From contig JAEZMT010000103.1 of the NCBI GenBank assembly GCA_023442085.1, positions 1-9,280 of the forward strand: a DNA stretch of 9,280 bases. Reading direction: 5' to 3'. The position numbers were made by a program, and so were the translations under genes. The notes under the pieces are model-generated. The model saw nothing but the letters and a program-made list of their open reading frames with translations, made no database searches and was not told the origin of the DNA. This stretch comes from Pseudomonadota bacterium (lineage in GTDB: Bacteria > Pseudomonadota > Alphaproteobacteria > Rhizobiales > Xanthobacteraceae). The number at the start of each line of letters is the position of its first letter. The stretch's first letter is position 1. Of this stretch, positions 5,190-9,280 are shown in pieces.

Positions 5190-6109
5190 AGCCAGAGCGC
5201 CACAGTGAAGACCGCGAGCCCGGTGGAGAGCGAGACCGCGCTGGTGGAGGTGCCGATGCCCACGCCATAACGCTGGGCCAGCAGGTAGCCGTTGATTCCG
5301 CTCGGCATGGCCGCGAACAGCACCGCGACGCCGGCCCATACGGGCGGCATGGAGAACACCATCGTCAGCGCAAGGACCGCCGCCGGGTGGACGATGAGCT
5401 TGAGCACGCTGATCAGTGCCGAGGGCACGAGATCGCCACCCGCCATGCCGTAGCGCTTCAGCGAGAGACCGAGGGAGATCAGCGCGCAGGGCGTCGCAGC
5501 AGCCGCCAGAAGGTCAATCATCTGCTTCGGCACACCGGTGGCCTGGATGCCGGTGATCTTGGCTAACGCGCCGGCATAGATGCCCAGCAGGATGGGGTTG
5601 AACGCCAGCGCCTTGGCCAGCCGGACCATGGTCGCACGCGAAAAGCCGCTGCTCCCTTCAAGCAGCACGGTGGCCGCCACCAGCATCACCGGCAGATGGA
5701 TGGCGATCAGGAGGAACAGCGGCACCGCCCCCGCCTCCCCATAGGCCTTCAGGATCAGCGGCACGCCGACGAACACGGTGTTGGCCTGGCCGGCGGCGAA
5801 GCCGTGGATCACCGCCTCCTGCCGGCCGCGCCCGAAGAGGCGTTCTGCCGCCACCATGGCGATGGCGAACACGAAGAAGGCGCCGGCGAAGTACGCAATC
5901 CAGTAACCCCAGGGCTGCGCCTCCGGCAGCTTTGATTCGCTCAGCGTCTTGAAGATGAGGACAGGGACCGAAAGGCTGAACACGAACTCCGCCAGCCCAT
6001 CCGTCGCCCGTTCGCTGACGAGGCCGATGCGCGCGGCGATATAGCCCACCAGCACCATGCCGAACACGGGAAGGACGATGACGGAGATGTCGGCGAGCGT
6101 GTTCAGCAT
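5168..6109 (-). CDS. AEC family transporter (auxin efflux carrier superfamily)
   Basis: Inner-membrane secondary transporter of 313 residues, the usual length. About ten hydrophobic segments can be drawn (roughly 8-28, 40-56, 68-87, 101-120, 127-150, 166-185, 198-217, 229-250, 257-275, 288-311). Family signatures are the NTVFVGVPL stretch at 110-118 in the first half and TPCAL at 206-210 in the second, each in an unwound helix region of the fold. Bacterial AEC members move small organic acids such as malate or malonate, and other anions; the substrate cannot be told here. The start lies 11 bases after the ACT-like gene stop, so the two are one transcription unit. The gene overlaps gluQ tail to tail. 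Confidence 0.88.
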   Translation of the reverse strand: MLNTLADISVIVLPVFGMVLVGYIAARIGLVSERATDGLAEFVFSLSVPVLIFKTLSESKLPEAQPWGYWIAYFAGAFFVFAIAMVAAERLFGRGRQEAVIHGFAAGQANTVFVGVPLILKAYGEAGAVPLFLLIAIHLPVMLVAATVLLEGSSGFSRATMVRLAKALAFNPILLGIYAGALAKITGIQATGVPKQMIDLLAAAATPCALISLGLSLKRYGMAGGDLVPSALISVLKLIVHPAAVLALTMVFSMPPVWAGVAVLFAAMPSGINGYLLAQRYGVGIGTSTSAVSLSTGLAVFTVALWLYILGVG

Positions 6110-6120
6110 GGCTGCGTCCG

Positions 6121-6438
6121 TCAGGCCGCCCGCATCTGCGCCGTCTCTGCGGCCGGCGTGAGATCCGCCGCGCGGACCCCAACCATGACGCCGAGCCGCT
6201 GGCCGAGGCGCACCGCGACCGCCTCCTCCGCGCTGAATTCAATGACGACTGCCAGCGCATCGGCGCCCGTGCTGCAATCGACCCGGCTGGGTAGGACGTC
6301 GTGGATGACGAACGGCTCCAGCAGACGCAGCAGCAGGTTGGTGTTCGGCTCGGCCACAACGGAGAGGCGATGGACGGGCTGCTGCGGGCGAGCGGAAGGC
6401 GAGCCGTCGCGATGGACGGAGGGTTCACGGCTGGACAT
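6121..6438 (-). CDS. Small stand-alone ACT-like domain protein
   Basis: A 105-residue protein with a single likely ACT-fold domain at about 21-93. The pattern is strand (HRLSVVAEP), helix (TNLLLRLLEPFVIH), strand (LPSRVDC), strand (ALAVVIEF), helix (EEAVAVRLGQRLG), strand (MVGVRAAD), as in small regulatory ACT domains of amino-acid enzymes. The first 20 residues are polar and probably disordered. No catalytic domain is attached, so a ligand-sensing or regulatory role is likely but unproven. The ATG at 6438 was chosen because the conserved part begins soon after; a TTG at 6504 is in frame and would add 22 residues. No strong ribosome site precedes either. It leads the unit with the AEC transporter gene. 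Confidence 0.65.
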   Translation of the reverse strand: MSSREPSVHRDGSPSARPQQPVHRLSVVAEPNTNLLLRLLEPFVIHDVLPSRVDCSTGADALAVVIEFSAEEAVAVRLGQRLGVMVGVRAADLTPAAETAQMRAA

Positions 6439-6552
6439 GGAGACGATCCGGACTGAGGCGGGCTGAGCCGCGCGATTCTCTGGGCAAATCACCGGCTGGG
6501 CCAACAGATGGGCCGGTCCCGGCGAAGGATCGCGCCGCGGCCTCGGACAGCC

Positions 6553-6651
6553 TCAGGCGCGCAAGTCTACCCGGCCGACAGCGTCGACCGGGCGAGGAAT
6601 TCGCCGCAGGGCCGGAAGGACAACCGGCATATGGCATCCGGAACGAAGCAT
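6553..6651 (-). CDS. possible leaderless 32-codon frame in the ACT/AEC leader
   Basis: The expected transcription start from the promoter at 6659-6687 falls at about 6651-6653, and an ATG lies at 6651-6649. From it runs a 32-codon frame ending in TGA at 6555-6553, with a basic, Pro/Val-rich product. Leaderless starts occur in alphaproteobacteria, but the frame may equally be chance: no conservation can be judged and codon choice is not telling at this length. Confidence 0.15.
   Translation of the reverse strand: MLRSGCHMPVVLPALRRIPRPVDAVGRVDLRA
6570..6592 (-). other. Hairpin in the leader of the ACT-like/AEC unit
   Basis: CCCGG (6570-6574) pairs with CCGGG (6588-6592) and, after a single mismatch, CGAC (6576-6579) pairs with GTCG (6583-6586) around a 3-base loop. 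It lies about 60 bases downstream of the predicted transcription start and about 130 bases before the ACT-like gene. No U run follows. The rest of the 6439-6650 leader shows no riboswitch class that could be recognised. Confidence 0.35.
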
Positions 6652-6658
6652 GGGGCGG

Positions 6659-6687
6659 ACGTTAGGCTGGCGGGATGGAAGCGTCAA
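6659..6687 (-). promoter_or_regulatory. sigma70-type promoter of the ACT-like/AEC transporter unit
   Basis: On the minus strand TTGACG (6687-6682) and TAACGT (6664-6659) are separated by exactly 17 bp. This is the best housekeeping promoter match in the window. It lies just past the rpoZ terminator and points to the ACT-like gene, giving a leader of about 215 nt before the ATG at 6438. Confidence 0.65.
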
Positions 6688-6734
6688 CAGCCGGGCAAAT
6701 CGTTTAGCTCTCGCCCGCCGGCCTCGGCGCCTGG

Positions 6735-6763
6735 AAAGAAAACGGCCGGGCAGAGCCCGGCCG
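6735..6763 (-). terminator. Intrinsic terminator of rpoZ
   Basis: A 9-bp GC stem (CGGCCGGGC at 6743-6751 with GCCCGGCCG at 6755-6763, loop of 3) is followed on the minus strand by UUUUCUUU (6742-6735), about 30 bases after the rpoZ stop codon. It separates rpoZ from the ACT-like/AEC unit. Confidence 0.85.
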
Positions 6764-6793
6764 CGAACGCTGGGTCGGACGCCGAAGCGCCGA

Positions 6794-7183
6794 TCAGCCC
6801 TCGTCGTCGTCGTTGTGCTCCGGGGGCACGAGGCCCTGGAGGCCCGCGAGCAGCTCTTCCTCGGTCATGCGGTCGAGCATGACGTCGCTGTCCTCGCCGC
6901 CGGAGCTGTCGCTGGAGGCAATCAGCGGCACGGCCTCGGGCTCGGGCTCGTCCACCTCGGTGTACTTCTGCAGCGAGTGGATGAGGTCTTCCTTGAGATC
7001 CTCGGGGCTCACGGTCTCATCGGCGATCTCGCGCAGGGCGACGACAGGGTTCTTGTCGTTGTCCCGATCGATGGTGATCTGCTGGCCGGACGAGATCATG
7101 CGCGCGCGGTGGGCGGCGAGCAAAACCAGCTCGAACCGGTTGTCCACCTTGTCGATGCAGTCTTCTACTGTGACACGGGCCAT
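6794..7183 (-). CDS. rpoZ: DNA-directed RNA polymerase omega subunit
   Basis: Small subunit that helps fold and hold the beta-prime subunit of RNA polymerase and, in proteobacteria, contributes to a ppGpp site. The protein has 129 residues. The conserved omega core is at 1-75 (MARVTVEDCIDKV, then NRFELVLLAAHRAR, then KNPVVALREIADETV). An alphaproteobacterial acidic C-terminal tail, rich in Asp and Glu, follows and ends in DDDEG. The ATG at 7183 is preceded by GAGGGAG with 10-nt spacing. A strong terminator follows at once, so rpoZ seems to be monocistronic; the relA/spoT-type gene often found next to rpoZ is not in this window. Confidence 0.95.
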   Translation of the reverse strand: MARVTVEDCIDKVDNRFELVLLAAHRARMISSGQQITIDRDNDKNPVVALREIADETVSPEDLKEDLIHSLQKYTEVDEPEPEAVPLIASSDSSGGEDSDVMLDRMTEEELLAGLQGLVPPEHNDDDEG

Positions 7184-7241
7184 GGGCTCGTCACTCCCTC
7201 ATGCGCGATGCGCACAGAATACAGGCCTTGAGAAGAGGGGG

Positions 7242-7270
7242 TCGATACAGCAATTCGGCCGAAGGGGCAA
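7242..7270 (-). promoter_or_regulatory. Weak candidate promoter of rpoZ
   Basis: On the minus strand TTGCCC (7270-7265) and TATCGA (7247-7242) are 17 bp apart, giving a leader of about 50 nt to the rpoZ start. The match is only partial. The rest of the 215-bp gap between rpoZ and the NYN gene shows no convincing plus-strand promoter. Confidence 0.3.
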
Positions 7271-7398
7271 CCCCGCCGGCCGGACGCCGCGCCTTTTTCG
7301 CTTGCCTTGAACGGTTCTTCGTCGGAGAAAGGCGGCAGGACGACGTGGTTTGCAGCCGTTCCCGTTCTGCCCTTCCCATTCCATCGGCGGACTTTTGT

Positions 7399-8007
7399 AT
7401 GCAGGGCCAGGAAAAGATCGCTCTTCTGATTGATGGCGCCAACCTTTATTCCGCGACCAAGGCGTTGGGCTTCGATATCGACTACAAGCGGCTCCTCAAG
7501 GAGTTCCAGAGCCGCGGATACCTCCTTCGCGCGTTCTACTACACGACGCTGATCGAGGATCAGGAATACTCCTCCATCCGGCCGCTGCTCGACTGGCTGG
7601 ACTACAACGGCTATTCGGTGGTCACCAAGCTTGCCCGCGAGTTCACCGACGCGCAGGGGAGGCGCCGCGTGCGCGGCAACATGGACATCGAGATCGCCGT
7701 GGACGCCATGGAGCTCGCCGAGCACGTGGACCACATCGTGCTGTTCTCCGGCGACGGTGATTTCCGCTCGCTGGTGGAAGCGTTGCAGCGCAAGGGCGTG
7801 CGCGTCTCGGTGGTGTCCACCATCTCCACCCAGCCGCCGCTGATCGCCGACGACCTGCGCCGCCAGGCGGATGTCTTCATCGACCTTGTGGATCTTCAGC
7901 CCAAGATCGGCCGGGACCCCTCCGAGCGGCAGGGGCGGATGCAGGAGACGCCGCGCTTCCTGGAGCGTCGCGGTGCGTCCGCCACGGCCAGCGACGGCAA
8001 CGACTGA
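7399..8007 (+). CDS. NYN domain protein (LabA/DUF88 family), predicted ribonuclease
   Basis: A 202-residue protein of the NYN group of PIN-like nucleases, predicted Mg-dependent endoribonucleases. The acidic metal-binding residues fall where expected: D12 in LLIDGANLY, D96 in GNMDIEIAVDAM, and D119 and D121 in LFSGDGDFRSL. The family QPPLIADDLRRQADVF segment (145-160) closes the domain. The tail (about 172-202) is polar and likely unstructured. ATG at 7399 was chosen because the domain begins at once after it; a GGCGGA motif lies 7 nt upstream, and the frame further upstream shows no family resemblance. It is divergent from rpoZ and 8 bases ahead of the uracil-DNA glycosylase gene, so the two are probably one unit. 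The RNA substrate is unknown. Confidence 0.9.
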   Translation: MQGQEKIALLIDGANLYSATKALGFDIDYKRLLKEFQSRGYLLRAFYYTTLIEDQEYSSIRPLLDWLDYNGYSVVTKLAREFTDAQGRRRVRGNMDIEIAVDAMELAEHVDHIVLFSGDGDFRSLVEALQRKGVRVSVVSTISTQPPLIADDLRRQADVFIDLVDLQPKIGRDPSERQGRMQETPRFLERRGASATASDGND

Positions 8008-8015
8008 CGCCGCCC

Positions 8016-8702
8016 GTGTCGTCCAGAACTGGTGCCGGGGCGGCTTCCGCCCGGCCTGCCGTTTCGGCGGCCACAGTATCCGAGCCGGGGCGAGATTGTC
8101 CCTTGTGCCCGCGTCTCGTGGAGTTCCGCGAGGAATGGCGGGCGAATGAGCCCGCATGGCATAACGCGCCCGTGCCCGCTTTCGGACCGATCGATGCGCC
8201 GCTGCTGATCGTCGGCCTGGCGCCGGGGCTGCGCGGCGCCAATCGCACGGGTCGCCCCTTCACCGGCGACTATGCCGGCGACCTGCTCTACGCGACGCTG
8301 ATTGAATACGGCTTTGCGCGCGGCCCCTATGCCGCGCACCCCGAGGATGGCCTCACTCTCACCGGCGCGCGCATCGTGAATGCCGTGCGCTGCGTGCCGC
8401 CCCAGAACAAGCCGACGCCGGAGGAGATCCGCACCTGTCGGCGCTTCCTCTCCGCCGCTATCGCTGAAATGCCGGCGCTGAAAGTCATCGTCACGCTGGG
8501 CAAGATCGCCCATGATTCGACGCTCGCCGCGCTGGGCCAGAAGGCCTCGCGGCTCAAGTTCGGCCATGGCGTTTCGGACGAGGTGGGTAGCGTGAGGCTG
8601 TTCGCAAGCTACCACTGCTCGCGCTACAACACGAACACCGGCGTACTGACACCGCAGATGTTCCGCTCGGTCTTTTCCGCCGTGCGCGCCAGCCTCGGCT
8701 AA
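8016..8702 (+). CDS. Uracil-DNA glycosylase, family 5 (UDGb type)
   Basis: Removes uracil and probably other deaminated bases from DNA, the first step of base-excision repair. The protein has 228 residues from a GTG start, 8 bases after the NYN gene stop. Four cysteines fit the iron-sulfur cluster of family 4/5 enzymes: C28 and C31 (CPLC), C126 (NAVRC) and C141. Motif A is GLAPGLRGANRTGRPFTGD (67-85), which lacks a catalytic Asp or Asn at the usual place, as is typical of family 5. Motif B is HCSRYNTNTG (200-209), with Cys in place of the common Pro after His. No ribosome site is visible and translation may be coupled to the NYN gene. It runs tail to tail into the peroxiredoxin gene with a 2-bp gap. 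Confidence 0.88.
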   Translation: MSSRTGAGAASARPAVSAATVSEPGRDCPLCPRLVEFREEWRANEPAWHNAPVPAFGPIDAPLLIVGLAPGLRGANRTGRPFTGDYAGDLLYATLIEYGFARGPYAAHPEDGLTLTGARIVNAVRCVPPQNKPTPEEIRTCRRFLSAAIAEMPALKVIVTLGKIAHDSTLAALGQKASRLKFGHGVSDEVGSVRLFASYHCSRYNTNTGVLTPQMFRSVFSAVRASLG

Positions 8703-8704
8703 GG

Positions 8705-9277
8705 TCAGTCTTCCTGCCGCCGACGCATATGCGCCAGCACGTCCTCTGCGTTCCGGTCCGGCGGGAAGACCGGATAGAAGACATGGCTGATGGCGCCTCC
8801 CTCAATGATGAGGGTGATGCGCTTCAGCAGCTTCGTGCCCTCCACCTCGAAGGTGGGCAGCCGGATGGCATGGGTCAGTTCGTGCTGGTGATCGGAGAGG
8901 AGCGGAAACGGCAGGTGCAGACGCTCCGCCGCCTCGCGCTGGTAGTCGCTGTCCTGGACGGACAGGCCGAACACGTGTTCCACGCCGGCGGCCCGCAGGT
9001 CGGCGAAGTGATCGCGGAAGGCGCAGGACTGGGGCGTGCACCCACGGGCGCCGGGAATGGCGTCCCAGCCGTCCGGCAGCGGCTGGCCGGGCACGCCTGT
9101 GCGCGGATAGGCATAGACCACCGTCAGGCCGGAAAGGCCGGAGAGATCGATGTGCCGCCCGTCCGTGGCGGGAAGGTTGATGATGGGCAGTTCCAGCCCC
9201 GGCAGATGCGCGGCGAGTCCATCGTCTTCCGGCGACGGGAGGTCATCAGGCAGGCTGGTATAGCCGGAAGTGCTCAT
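8705..9277 (-). CDS. Peroxiredoxin, PrxQ/BCP-like
   Basis: Thiol peroxidase of the thioredoxin fold that reduces hydrogen peroxide or organic hydroperoxides. The protein has 190 residues, somewhat longer than typical BCP (about 155), with about 25 extra N-terminal residues. The active site is RGCTPQSCAFRDH (78-90). C80 is the expected peroxidatic cysteine, and C85, five residues on, is placed like the resolving cysteine of BCP-type enzymes. VVYAYPRTGVPG (53-64) is the strand and loop before it, with an insert of about 14 residues before C80. No signal peptide is seen, so it is likely cytoplasmic. The ATG at 9277 is 3 bases from the window edge, so the ribosome site and promoter cannot be judged. 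Confidence 0.85.
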   Translation of the reverse strand: MSTSGYTSLPDDLPSPEDDGLAAHLPGLELPIINLPATDGRHIDLSGLSGLTVVYAYPRTGVPGQPLPDGWDAIPGARGCTPQSCAFRDHFADLRAAGVEHVFGLSVQDSDYQREAAERLHLPFPLLSDHQHELTHAIRLPTFEVEGTKLLKRITLIIEGGAISHVFYPVFPPDRNAEDVLAHMRRRQED

Positions 9278-9280
9278 GAC

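Noticed and set aside
4254..5339. Long minus-strand frame opposite gluQ
   Set aside because: Low-complexity Arg/Gly-rich translation without motifs, while the plus strand encodes a clear GluQ-RS.
6425..6637. 70-codon minus-strand frame overlapping the start of the ACT-like gene
   Set aside because: No ribosome site, Arg/Pro/Ala-rich composition typical of chance frames in GC-rich DNA.
6508..7310. Plus-strand frames opposite rpoZ and its terminator
   Set aside because: They run antisense through rpoZ and its terminator hairpin and lack any recognisable domain.
1..9280. Mobile element, prophage, genomic island or CRISPR array
   Set aside because: No transposase, integrase, phage gene, direct-repeat array or attachment-site pair is seen; gene content and composition are those of core chromosome.

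Overview
The window is a stretch of core chromosome from a GC-rich alphaproteobacterium, most likely Hyphomicrobiales (Xanthobacteraceae/Bradyrhizobiaceae-like). The evidence is Irr with a Cys-Pro heme regulatory motif, a DUF2794 gene beside irr, an alphaproteobacterial-type HNH protein, a family 5 uracil-DNA glycosylase with a Cys-bearing motif B, and an omega subunit with a long acidic tail. No insertion sequence, phage gene, integrase, CRISPR array, tRNA or rRNA is visible, and base composition looks even throughout.

Left part (1-2700). On the minus strand an intrinsic terminator with eight U's sits at the window edge with no protein gene in front of it. Just upstream is a long imperfect hairpin with a C-rich loop, so this looks like an unannotated small RNA. 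Next come a DUF2794 gene (+), the iron regulator irr (-) ending in its own terminator, dsbB (+) divergent from irr, and an HNH nuclease gene (-) convergent with dsbB. The two convergent stop codons lie in opposite arms of one small hairpin.

Middle part (2840-6440). A two-gene minus-strand unit encodes an AlkA-like 3-methyladenine glycosylase followed by an alpha/beta-hydrolase (phospholipase/carboxylesterase family). It is divergent, across only 45-57 bp, from gluQ, which makes the glutamyl-queuosine tRNA modification enzyme. gluQ overlaps tail to tail with an AEC-family transporter gene. The transporter is the second gene of a minus-strand unit whose first gene encodes a small stand-alone ACT-like protein. 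That unit has the best sigma70-like promoter in the window and a leader of about 215 nt.

Right part (6735-9280). rpoZ (-) ends in a strong terminator, with no relA/spoT-type gene following it here. Divergent from it is a NYN-domain ribonuclease gene (+) closely followed by a family 5 uracil-DNA glycosylase gene (+). That gene meets a PrxQ/BCP-like peroxiredoxin gene (-) tail to tail with a 2-bp gap.

The shared themes are housekeeping: redox and iron handling (Irr, DsbB, peroxiredoxin), nucleic acid repair and processing (AlkA, UDG, HNH, NYN) and translation/transcription support (GluQ-RS, omega). The least explained items are the putative small RNA at the left edge, the ACT-like/AEC transporter unit with its leader, and two possible leader peptides. 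All functional names come from recognising protein motifs by eye; no search was run.
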